Shown here: positions 1-10,452 of the stretch, one piece after another | Numbering within the stretch: position 1 is the stretch's first letter | Layout: every line of letters starts with the position of its first letter | Assembly (NCBI GenBank): GCA_918807975.1 | Contig: OU964932.1 | Location: forward strand, 17,639,501 to 17,703,500 | From: Aplidium turbinatum | Taxonomy: Eukaryota > Chordata > Ascidiacea > Aplousobranchia > Polyclinidae | Direction of reading: 5' to 3' | DNA length: 64,000 bases | The notes under the pieces: model-generated | Databases searched by the model: none | What the model was told of the DNA's origin: nothing | What the model saw: only the letters and a program-made list of their open reading frames with translations | Position numbers and translations under genes: made by a program

Positions 1-168
1 ATGGGAAACATTTTGATATTGTCATCATACTGTTTCTACACTGTCTGACTAGTTTTGAGATTGCTAAGCCTTCTACTTCTTTGCACCAAGAAGTTTTGGT
101 AGTACAGAAAAGTGGGGACACTTTAGATGGCGTTGCTTTAAACAGAATGTTTGTTTGTTTGAATAGCG

Positions 169-440
169 TCCGCCCTGTTAGCTTAGTGGTAACACGCCCA
201 ACTCAAGATCAAGCAGCGCTGGTTCGGTTCTCTTGAGCAACACATTTCAGGACTGCTATCCATTCAGCTGCACGACTAATTTTCCAGCAACAACAATCCA
301 AAAAGTTCACTCTGCCTATGTCGGTAACTGCCCCTGCGTTAGAAGCCTCTGCAAGAATGAAAAACTACTAGAAATAACCTATCAAAGGCTTTGTCAGTCT
401 GAGGATAAGCAATCAAAAACCAGCCAACCAAACCAAAATT
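169..440 (+). repeat. tRNA-derived SINE, family A (copy 1)
   Basis: A tRNA-like head with recognisable A box (TTAGCTTAGTGGTAACAC) and B box-like (GCTGGTTCGGTTC) is followed by a body shared with copies near 7.7, 12.5, 20.4 and 27.5 kb: landmarks are GACTGCT..CCATTCAGC, CCAGCAACAACAATC, TCACTCTGCC..TCGGTAA and a tail reading GAGGATAAGCAATCAAAAACC. The head is too altered to be a working tRNA. Family membership is seen directly from the repeated body; the exact ends are approximate. Confidence 0.85.
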
Positions 441-674
441 GTGCAAAGGCGGCGCTTCTATTTTCTACCTTTTTTATGCAATAACTTTGGAATACAATAT
501 AAGTTTAATAAAAGTTTATTTACACTTTCTTTAATTCTTGTATGTAGCAGTTAAATTTAGAAAATGTCTTCAAAGTGTTCCCATCTTCCCCTATATTGTC
601 ATTATTGTGAAACATCAATCTAAAGTAGGCCAAATTGTACAGTATTAACTTTCTTATTCCTGTCTGCATTTCAG

Positions 675-3600
675 GAATGCACTGGAAAAATTAGCAAGTA
701 TACAACAATTCACCTATCAAAAGTGGTTAAGTTTCCTGACTTTCAAGTAAGTGCCATTGTTTGTATTTGTCGGGAATGTGAATTATTGTTTTGTTGAAAA
801 AACATCCATACAAGACATAACGGTGAGGTTTCACTACGGATTGCTCTGCGTGAATGAAAATGAATGCAAGTTTCATACAGTTTGGTGAAATGTTGTGCTG
901 CAGCTTTCTCTTTATTTGGCAGGTGTCAAGTGAGGTTCTTTCAGAAGATGCGAAATTGAAGATACAACCTGTTCTTCGTGCACGTTGTGCTGGCACCACT
1001 TCTTTTCAGATGACTAAGAAGATGAGTATAGAGTCAAGTTCCCTGCAGTTGACAAGGTCTTACAGTAGAAGCGTACTTACAATACGTACCAGCTCAACAA
1101 TTCTTTTTTCTCTAGCCTACTATAAATGTGTTACTTACACTTATGGTTAACCTTTGCAATGACAAGTGTAACTCTAAAAGTTTCAAAGACAATTGAAATT
1201 GTATTCATAGTTACAAGATGCAAGACAAAAAGAGAACAGTGTTGGTGAAACATTTCAACACAATGAAGATGGTGAAGACATCACTCAAAATTTTGATGTA
1301 AAGGTGAGTAAATTTGTTATCGTCGAAAAGGTCCAACTTGTATTGTTCCAGATATTGTGATCATCCAATGAAGTGATTGCCACTCATGTATCCTACAACG
1401 CAGCAAACACCGGATTGCCTTTTCAGTCTTGTAAATGAAAGGTCTGCAAATAGTGGGTTGCAACCTAAACTTTGGTCACGCAACTTTCAGCTTTGGGTTG
1501 CAAACAATTTAAACTAGCAACGAATAAAACTATTGTACCTGTAAAGGTGTTTGCTATACTTTGTTGTTATTGCATTGCTATCCAAGGAGGATATACAACT
1601 AGTTTTTAGGATTGTACCAAAAGTGTTTGTAGACTCCTGTTCTATATACTATCAATACATTGTTTGCAGTGGTTTTCTTCATGGGAATGTGCGACTAAAA
1701 GTGTTGAAGAATTTAAAAAAGAAACAACAACAAAATTTATAAAGGGAAAGAAAAACAAAGCTGGTAATGTGATGCAGTAAGCTTTTGGCTTCGGCTTCAA
1801 GTTGCACAAATGTATTGCTTATATGAGATAAGTGTGCTGTATCATAATCTCTGCATATATGTCCATTGTTCATGTTATTAGGTAGTTTAAAGAGCAGACT
1901 GCAGTGGGACGAAACATCAGGAGTTCCTTTTGTCATTGCATGCACTCACTACTGGGGATGTCAGCATGGTAGAGTTGACAATAAAGCAAGAAATGAAAAG
2001 TAGAGACTCACACAACCACATGTCAGTTAGTTAAAAAAAGTGAAATTAAAGATATAGCGTACATCGATACTTTATTGCATGGGTCACCAAACTATCTTTA
2101 ATCAAGAGGAGCATAAGTAGTAGGGTGGGTCACGAAACGGACTTTTTCACCAAATCGAAAAGCAGTTAAATTTTTTCTCGTATTTCTTTTGCAGATTGTT
2201 TAGTGCTTCTGTGCGATTTCCATAGAGAGTAAGCTTGGGAAAGATGGACTAGAAGAAGCGACAATGGTGTTGGTGACAACAAACCAGCTGTAATGGGTCA
2301 TTTGCGCGAATTGGCTAAAGCCGCTTCTGAGCAGTCCTTCACAGATGCACGAAATGATTTCAAAACCAGCAAGTGCTGGATGAATAACCCCAAGCTTCAA
2401 AGATACATTGAAAATGCTTGGCTTCCAGAAAGGCAGGTTCGTTGAATGAGTAACTCAATGCAAGCATTCACAGCATTAATTTTGCAACGTTCACTGCTGG
2501 ATACAATTGCAATGTACTGAGCTAAAAATATTTGCAGCGTTGGGTGTGGTTTTATCGAGCCAACAAGTGGAGCGTAACCTTCCACACAAACAATGGAGTG
2601 GAACGCCAAAACAGAACACTGAAGGAGTCATACATTCGAACACGGAGGGATAAATCTTTGTCAGCTCTTGTAGCGATAATTCGTAAAGAATTCCTTCCTG
2701 ACAACAAGCGTCGGTGAGTGAGAATTACCATGCTGTGTTATTGTGGTACAACTGCAATTACAGTACGGTACTACCATTTATTGTAAGTCTTGAAGGGTTA
2801 GAATGCTAGATATTAAATTTCAAGAATGCCTAAACTGTCATGTCATTTTCGAATGAACGTGCACAACTGCACATACCGTCCTAAACAATAACCATAATGA
2901 CATTATTAAGGCTGACCGTACTTTTGCGGGGCTACTTTTGTAGTCCGACCTATAAGCTATAAGATGTTGCTTTTGAGCACTGTTTGCTTGCTTTGCAGGT
3001 ACGAACAACAAAATCTTTTCTTCGGAATTCTATCGTCAGTACAACTCCTCCATTCCAGAGTATTTGTACAATAGACCAAAAGAGGTGATCGGTAACTTAC
3101 TGAGAAGAATTGCTTCATCGGATGAAATTCCATACACCTTCATTTCTCAAGTTGGAGATGCATTTCTTGTAAGAAGTGCTTCGTCGGATTTAATCTATCG
3201 CGTAACGTTTGGTGGAGAAAGTACCATCCCCAATTGTTTCTGCGATGATTTCCAGAAGCATCTTCTTCCGTGCAAGCACATGTTTGCGGTTATTCAACAC
3301 GTTGCCCATGTGTCTTGCGAGACTTTTCCTACTTGGTACGCAAATTCCCTTTTCATTGTTCTCGACCCGTGCGTAGTTGACAGCTTAGCAGTTAGGCCTG
3401 GGCTTGAGCGCCCACCAGACTCTGCTGAAGTGTGTGACTCAAGTTGTTTTGCGTCTGACACTCACATGGAACAGATTCTTCAAGACGTACCCGGCCCAAG
3501 CAATATTTTAAGCAACGCAAGACTGAACACCATAAAGGAAATGCGGACTGTTGTCAATGAAATGTTCAATGTGGTGTATAATGTGGAAGAAGACGCAGAC

Positions 3601-3870
3601 GTGACAAATGCACTTGGTCAATTGTCCACGATGAGAGATTATATTGCATCACGTTGCAATTCTGATGCAGCCTGCAGGATTAACAATTCGAAAGGATGTG
3701 AAGAAATTTCTTAAAGTTGTGCGGAAGCGCAAACCTGGCGTTGCGTTTGCACGTGATCCATTGCCTAAGCGAACAAAACCTAATGCATACGCGCATCGTC
3801 ATGGGGAGAAAGCAGATATGATGAAGTCTGCGTGTGCAGTGTCTTCCTTAGATGAAATGAGGAAGCAAAC
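675..3870 (+). pseudogene. Decayed MULE-type transposase gene with SWIM zinc finger
   Basis: Exon-like blocks with good splice sites lie at 2195-2436, 2538-2713 and 2999-3714. The first reads LLCDFHRE then a stop at 2230-2232 where the family has Gln, then AWERW and ..LAKAASEQSFTDARNDF..W. The second carries WVWFYRANKW and TNNGVERQNRTLK, the conserved C-terminal part of the MULE/SWIM protein family. The third holds IPEYLYNRPKEV and a SWIM finger, CFCDDF..LLPCKH (CxCxnCxH, about 3238-3285). The frame slips near 3010-3020 (between RYEQQN and SSEFYRQY) and again near 3660-3700, after which the basic tail FLKVVRKRKPG..KRTKPN continues in another frame to 3870. Weaker upstream blocks are 675-746 (ECTGK..KVVKFPDF, like the N-terminal FAR1/MULE region), 923-1010 and 1209-1302. 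One nonsense change and two frameshifts make it a pseudogene or dead transposon. Intron-bearing relatives exist as host-like genes, so a domesticated gene that died is also possible. Confidence 0.7.
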
Positions 3871-3877
3871 CTTTTAA

Positions 3878-5454
3878 GTGCTTATCATTTGCATTGTCAA
3901 CATTTTCCGCTGTAAGCCTTTTGGAATTTTCAATTAAGCTGTGTATAGCAGTGGAGATGCTCTGTATAGAACAGGCTTGCTTGTTCTTTCTTTCTTTCAA
4001 CCCAGGCGACAATGAGCGACTGGCAACCGTGAAACCCCCCTTTTTAGGGCTAATATACGTGTTTGTTACCGCAGGGGACCTGGAGCCAAACTTATACTTA
4101 TATGAACAGTGAACACAGCATGCAATGTGTCAGTGAAGGTGGATTGTGTAAATATCTACCATTATCAATCGTCATATTAAATATCCATCTACCATATATC
4201 TACTGCCATTTCAATACAGTCCTGCTATTAACTCTGCTCAAATCTCGTGAGTTAAAATCATTAGGATTAGATAGCAATAATAGTAGCTTAGGTAATATGT
4301 TTCTGGTAAGATTTTAAAAATTTTTCGACTGCTTCTAACCAACCAAATCAGTTGTTGAAAATTTAGTTGTGTGGCCGTCGACCACCACTGCATGTTGGCA
4401 TAAACACGTAAAACCATTATGCGTGTCCCTCGTAAGCAGCTAAGCACAATAAAGAAAGACAAGATCTACTGATTGTGAAAATATGCTCAGACTCGCAAAA
4501 CAAACAGTAGTTTTTCATAGCTTTGATGTGTTTGCCCAATCTAGGGTTTGCACGTTGTGGAGTGTAGACAACCACCAGTCTTCTGCTTTTTAAGGTTAGA
4601 CTGAGCTATTCAAGATTGATTAAATCAGGGAATCACCTAGCTTGTATGCTCACATTACTTTTAAGCACTGAGAGAGTTAGATCCAGTGAAATTTCAGATA
4701 GGCTACACAACCAAGGGCGTAGTCAGCAGGGGCAATTGCTCCCCCGAAATATTTTTATACATACGACTGACCAACCGACTTTTAAGCTATTGGCCTATAG
4801 ATATTGATAGACTGTCAGGTCTCGTGATGATGCAAATAAACATAACAGCAGTCCCAAGAGAACCCGAAGCCTACACCTCAGACCTAATGTGAACATTAAA
4901 TAGCGTACGTAGGCTACTGTGCTGTATTTTGTGCGAAAGGTATTCATTCACAAACTGAAGTCTACCATTGCACCAACCACTAGCCTATATTTACTCTTAC
5001 AAATGTGTTTTATGTAATTTAAATAAACGTTTTACCCTCTGTTGCAGCATCACTTGACAGAGTTTTGCCATTGATTTCGACCGAAAGTACTCTCAGAATG
5101 CCCAATTCTGGGATATTTTTTCAAAACTTTGTGGAAGAGCCCTCCACAAACTAAAAGGGTGTCACCTTCGGCGATAGGCTACGCCGTCGGTTCACTTACA
5201 GGTGCAATAGCTAATACTCATTTTCCCCTTTCCCAAAATTTTGTGCTGGCTGCGACCCTGCACACAACCAAATGCTGCAACTTTGTTTTTTTGAAGATTT
5301 AGTAAATTCCGAGGATTTTCGCGGGGCGTGGCAGGCCAATTCTTTAAAGCCTCTGACCTGGCTATGTTTATTGTGTTCTTTTCGCTGTGTCAATTATTTT
5401 GTACTCGTGCGTTGTTGATCAAAATAAAACAGTTTATCACCTTGTTATTTTAAC
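3878..5454. other. Non-coding stretch, no gene seen
   Basis: No credible coding exon or RNA gene. A short stretch at about 4711-4745 (GGGCGTAGTCAGC followed by a GGGG..CCCC run) resembles the ends of the CAGTGGCGTAGCCAGG elements further right and is probably a fragment of one. A similar degenerate GC-rich patch is at 5100-5210. Confidence 0.5.
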
Positions 5455-5490
5455 CAACGAGATATAACACATATGTGTTATATCTCGTTG
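5455..5490. repeat. 36-bp perfect palindrome
   Basis: The half-site CAACGAGATATAACACAT is followed at once by its exact reverse complement, with no spacer. In single strand it could form a long hairpin with almost no loop. No gene is adjacent. Confidence 0.95.
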
Positions 5491-5855
5491 TTTTAACTGT
5501 GCAATAATGCCGTAAAAGCTCAGCCTGATGGTTTACACTTCAAAATTTGCTTTCGATTGTTACGCATTTTAGCACCTACAATCATAATGTGCATGAGTCA
5601 CAATGACTGCGTTCACCTGGTCCACAAGGAAATTTTTCATCGGTTAAAATGTCAGCCATTTGATACATGTTAATACTCAGAAGACATTTCTTTCTTTTTT
5701 TTGCCGCTGGATACCTACTTTTTTTATGTCCCTTTTTTGTATTAACTTTAATTGCAGAAAAAATGTTGGCAACACGATTTGTGAATCAGCTGATTCGTGA
5801 GGAAAACTGTCCTACGTTAAAGTGTCTACCCACACTCGCAGCCTGGACCCTGGAC

Positions 5856-6804
5856 CAGAGTTGCCAGATTTTGAAAAAAAAAGTAGCCAAAAAAGTAGCA
5901 AATTTGCTCCCAAAGTAGCCCAATTTATAGCAGGGGGCGCGGGAACTATGTTTTCCAACTTCTGGGGGGCTTCGCCCCCCAGACCCCCGTGAGGCGTTCT
6001 AACACTGTCACACTTTTGGATGTCTCTGTTAGGCATACTTCATAGCAGAACTGCTTAGCCTCAGTTTTGTCATGTGTTGGGTTTTTTTCACTGAAGGACA
6101 AGGTGTACAATCATCATTACACAAATTCAACAAACATACATTTTCATCAAGCCATTCATTCTTATTCCAATTATTACTACATTGATTAGTAAACTATGTA
6201 AAAACTGCATGCCAGTCAGTGGAAGAACCTGAAAAAAATGTTAATTAATAACATACAAGCCATCAAATGCTCTTGAATGTACAGCTAAAAAACACACATA
6301 TGAAAAATCAGCTTAACAAACCCAGTGAAATTGCACAAATTACTCTGCTAAATAGCAACAGAGTTACCGGTACAGTAAGGCACGTTCACATCAGGCTATA
6401 TCGGGTACAGATTAGATTCTCACCACTTTTTCAGCACACTACTTTTCAAGCACTTCTGCGTTCTGACTTCTACAGTAAGAGTAAACTGTAAAGACATAGA
6501 ACGGAGATAACGTAACGCTAGAATGACTAGAAACTCACTCAACCATGTCCCTTGCTACGTCTTGGAAACATGAGAATGCGCTGTAAAATTTGTAAACCAC
6601 AAATAAATTGCCAGTAGACTGCAAGCGAAACTTACTTTAGTAAGAAATTTCCGATGTAAAAAAGTCGCAATCTCGTTATATTGTCGCCAATCTAAATTTA
6701 AAAGTAGCCCAAAAAGTCGCAAGTCGCCAAGCTCAATTTTTTGTCGCAAATCACATATGGAAAGTAGCCCAATTTGCGATAAGTAGCCCAATCTGGCAAC
6801 ACAG
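5856..6804. mobile_element. Non-autonomous hAT-like element, 949 bp, with 8-bp TSD
   Basis: The left end starts CAGAGTTGCCAGATT and the right end is the inverted AATCTGGCAACACAG. Perfect 8-bp target duplications CCCTGGAC flank it at 5848-5855 and 6805-6812. The 8-bp duplication and the CAG(A/T)GTTGCCA terminus are typical of hAT elements. Short subterminal motifs of the form AGTAGCCCAA or GTCGCAA recur several times inside both ends (about 5880-5925 and 6660-6795), as expected of transposase-binding sites. No transposase is encoded, so it depends on an autonomous relative. A GC-rich hairpin (GGGGGGCTTCGCCCCCC, 5962-5978) lies inside. Confidence 0.88.
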
Positions 6805-7034
6805 CCCTGGACCTGGTAAGAAACTTGTTTGTCACTTGACTTCAATGCTATCAGCGTTGCCAAGCCAAAAAAGCTAAATCACTACATGTCCCTAAGCATA
6901 CTTTAGCACTATGATTAGTAAGCTATTAAAAAATACCATATTTTAAACTAATTGTCTTACTTTGTTATTCATCATTATCATCAGCCATGCCTGAATAAAG
7001 CGTCGCCTACCGTGAGTCTCCACAACGATTGATT

Positions 7035-7355
7035 GTCCATAGTCGGCAGCCGTGGCCGAGTGGTTAGCGCGTTGGGCTCGCAGTCGAGAGCCTGCATGTT
7101 CGACTCCAGCCACCCGCACTTGCTGTTGTTTCTCTGGGCAAGAAACTTTACGATAATTGCCTCTACCTAGTGATCGATTTCGAGTAATGGGTAGTACCAA
7201 ATTCACGTCATAAGTAGAGTAGACAACCGGAAACAGACATTGCAGTCGGCTGCAGCGTGGGTCAGGTGTATGTCGGAAGGCGTACACCGATGCACAGCGC
7301 TCAAGTCCGCTTTCCCGCAATGCAGGATAAAGATAAACAAACAAACAAACAAAGT
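7035..7355 (+). repeat. tRNA-derived SINE, family B (copy 1)
   Basis: The head GGCAGCCGTGGCCGAGTGG..GCGCGTTGGGCTCG, with B box GTTCGACTCC, looks like a tRNA-derived promoter. The body CTCTGGGCAAGAAACTTTAC..GATCGATTTCGAGTAATGGG and the tail (AAAC)n-like repeat match a second copy at 28.17-28.43 kb almost word for word. A working tRNA is unlikely because the 3' acceptor half does not pair. Confidence 0.88.
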
Positions 7356-7704
7356 TTTTATTAAGTTTACAAAATCTTGGTTTTCCATGTTGAAAGATTT
7401 TTGAAGATTTCCAAACGTGGACGTCCCCAGTGCCTCTGACCAGGAAGTCGCCCCATCATTGCCGAGTGTTCAATTCCTCGTTTGCGGTAGACATGCCCGA
7501 TAAATGTTATTTGCCTTTTTATGGTAGTTGTGATGAGGACTCCAGGGGTCCACCTTGTGCAAAATGTTTTTCTCCTATAATATTTGCCAATTTAAAAATT
7601 GATGTTCTAAATTCAGGGGGCGTAGCAATTACCTTCAGAGGGGGAGAAATGAGTGTTTTTGCACATGTGAGTAAGTCCAACAACCAGTCACTGAAAGTGT
7701 CCGC
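7356..7704. other. Non-coding spacer
   Basis: No gene seen. A GGGGGCGTAGCAATTACC patch at 7617-7634 again resembles the end of a GGCGTAGCC-type element. Confidence 0.4.
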
Positions 7705-8037
7705 CCGTGTCCGCTCCGATAGCTCAATTGGCTAGCGCGTCACTTCTGGAACGAAGAAGCTTTAAGATCAAGCGGCGCTGGTTCGACTCTCGGGGTGTGC
7801 GCTTAAGCAACGCACGTCAAGGACTGCTCTCCATTCAGCGGCATCTAATGGATGGAATAATTCCCCGGCAACAAGACTTCAAGCTTCAACAATCGGAAAC
7901 TTCACTCTGTCAATCTCGGTGACCGGGCCTGCGTCAGTGATTCAAAGCCTCTACAAGTATGCGAAACTGCTAGGATTAAGCTCTGCAAGAAGCTTTCCCA
8001 GTCCGAGGATAAAGATTCAATCAATCAATCAATCAAG
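7705..8037 (+). repeat. tRNA-derived SINE, family A (copy 2), full-length
   Basis: This is the best preserved plus-strand copy: tRNA-like head (CCGATAGCTCAATTGGCTAG and GGTTCGACTC), common body, and a tail of tandem AATC units (about 8018-8036). It gives the reference structure for the other family A copies. Confidence 0.92.
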
Positions 8038-9765
8038 TGTAGCACTCACAGGTTTCAAATCCTCTCCTAGAAAAATTTGAAAAAAAACCCATAAAATTGA
8101 GCATTCTAAAAGTATTTTCAGCCTAAACTTTGTCAAATGATGCTGTAACAGACTGTGAAATTTTAAATCAAAATATTACGGGGTGTGGTGGGCTACTGCT
8201 CACCTTTCTCGTGTTCGCCGAAGGCGACACCCAGCGGCGGAGAGACTGGGGGTATCCCCTAGAAAATTTTGAAAAATTACTTTGAATTTGGTGCATTCTG
8301 AGAGCATGCTCAACAAAAATTCGGGTATGAACATTCCTGTAAAATGGTGCTGTCCGGTAACATAGCAAAAGGATAAGATCATGTTTTCTTTGGCATTTTT
8401 CGAAAATAAAGCTAAAGTCTCTGTGTTTTCTTGTTACTAATTCCTGGCTGAGATATTTGAATTAAGCTATAAAATAACAATGACATTTTAGTAGCCTACT
8501 GGAAGTAACATCACAACATGTATCTATATACAGCAGTTGCCACAAGATTGAAAATTTTGGTTTCGGTTGTCATTGAGCAAAGTTAAACATTTGGTACACG
8601 GTGTTTTGAAAAAAGCTGTGCCCCTCAATATATTAGATTTTTTTAAATTACATGTAGCCTAATGATAGTTTAATAGTGGAAGCAACATGCATTTAAATTT
8701 TCACAAGAGTGAAGTTTCCTGAATTTATAGAATATTTAGCAATTTGATACATAGCGTTTAAAAAATCCGTTTAAAAAATTTAAATGTTTAGTTTTAAAAC
8801 TACAGCAGTAGCCTATATGGCATAATAGCAATGGTTTTGTATTGAAAGTAACATGTATTCTATTTAAATGCAAATGCCACAAAGCGAAATTCTGTTGTCA
8901 CAGTGCAATGTTAACTATTTGGCACATGGTGAAATGTCGTGGGTGGCCTAAAAGCATGTTCAGGCCGACTGGCTTGTAAAGGTGGCCCGACGCGACAATT
9001 TCAGCACTTGTCTCACCTTAAAGTCGCAACTGTCTTCAAGGATACCGGAAGGCTAATTGCCACCCCCATTTCTAGAACTCCCCAGCCGCCACTGAGAAAG
9101 GCCACTTGCATTCCACAATGGTCAGTCAGTTAGGAATCTCCATTGCGCTTCAACACGTGTTGACGCAATTTAGTTAGTCAGCAGAATATTGAACCACGAA
9201 CTTCCTATATCGCTGCCCGTGTTGCAGCTGCAGGTTATTGGAAATCACCTCAGTCCTCAACTACGTCTATTCCCATATAGGCTATCTGTTACAGTTGTAA
9301 GATTGCAACTGAAACCAACGCACTTTCCACCTGGCACTTTCCATAGTTTTCCTGGAAATCTATCTGATCTGGCTGAAAACAAACCGGATCTAACAGTTTG
9401 TTTGTATTCTGCTTACAAATTCACCTTTGTTGGTGTTTGTTTATGCAATATCGATATCGATAACAAACAAATCGAAAACATTCTCTGTTTTACAAGTAAC
9501 TTAGGCCTACAGATGAAGCAGATTGTGCTGCATTATTTTAGATTAGTGTTTAAACGAGGTAGCCTCAACTTCATTCTCTGTCATTTTTTTTGCAGTAGCT
9601 TTTAATTGTTAATTTAAATGATTTTGAAAAAGCAAAACTCGTTGCAGCCCACTTTTTTTTGTTTGAAGAGCACCAGGGCCGAGTTAACCCCCCTCCCCCC
9701 CTATAACCTACTTCCCGGTCAGGGTGGAGACGAACATCGATTAGGAGTTTAGGACTCATTCAGTT
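8038..9765. other. Non-coding stretch, no gene seen
   Basis: AT-rich sequence with only chance reading frames. The patch at about 8165-8290 (GTTCGCCGAAGGCGACACCC and a CCCCTAGAAAATTTTG motif) resembles patches at 8041-8100 and 19660-19730 and is probably a repeat fragment. Confidence 0.45.
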
Positions 9766-9966
9766 TGTTTGTCGTATCCAGGCTAACACCTGGTGGTTGT
9801 AGATTTGGATTAAGTGGACGGGAAGGCAAGGAAGCCAATCTTCATGTCCACCTTCAGGCATGCCTTTAAATGTCCTGCCAAAGACACAGCCGCATGCTCT
9901 TGAGCGGTGTCGAACCGGCGCCCTTTCGATTGCCGTTCCAGGGCTCTCACCACTCGGCTATTCAGT
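9766..9966 (-). repeat. tRNA-derived SINE, family D (copy 1)
   Basis: Read on the minus strand, a tRNA-like head (AGCCGAGTGGTGAGAGCC and GCCGGTTCGACACC) is followed by GGCAGGACATTTAAAGGC and GATTGGCTTCCTTGCCTTCC. The same body recurs as fragments at 30.90-31.01 kb (minus strand) and 57.93-58.00 kb (plus strand). Confidence 0.8.
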
Positions 9967-9994
9967 TTAGTCTGTTTAATGATTTTTGTTATTT

Positions 9995-10166
9995 GAAAAG
10001 AACGAAGATAAAAACACACATGTAGAAGATCGATATTTAAAAGATCTGCTGTTGGTGCATCCAATCTTGTGCGTTTTGCAGAGATGTAATCGGGTGTTCT
10101 GATGAGGTATCGAACCGACGTCCATTTGAGCGTCGGGTAAAAGTTCTTACCACTTGCCCACGCCAG
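9995..10166 (-). repeat. tRNA-derived SINE-like repeat, family E
   Basis: On the minus strand a second tRNA-like head (GGCGTGGGCAAGTGGTAAGA and GTCGGTTCGATACC) sits directly upstream of the family D copy, as if one SINE had inserted next to another. The anticodon arm region does not fold as a normal tRNA. Only one copy was noticed, so the element limits are uncertain. Confidence 0.55.
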
Positions 10167-10452
10167 CCGACAACAGATGTCACAAACCAGCAGCAATAGT
10201 TGGTTTAGTTTTTTGCAAGCTTTTGGTATAAAGTGATCTTTCTTCATTTCTCACGCGTAATGTTCACCCATTTCATTGAATTACATGTAGCATAGCATGC
10301 AATGATAATAAAGGTCTGGAGGAAGCAGATATATCGACAAACGTTTTTCTTTTTCAGTTTTGATTGAAGATGGATTGTTTAGCTTAATTCATAGATTTAT
10401 TGGGCTTGGATTGTTGTTGCAAATCTGAAGAATATATTACGATAGTTGGAAG

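Noticed and set aside
7040-7115. tRNA-like sequence (also at 169, 7705, 9900, 10110, 12482, 20439, 27600, 29446 and 38728)
   Set aside because: Each is the head of a SINE with a family-specific body and tail; acceptor stems do not pair properly, so none is called as a tRNA gene.
8939-9133. 64-codon open frame
   Set aside because: No family resemblance; likely chance.
9189-9605. 138-codon open frame
   Set aside because: Low-complexity translation, no known domain, no splice context or conserved pattern; likely chance.
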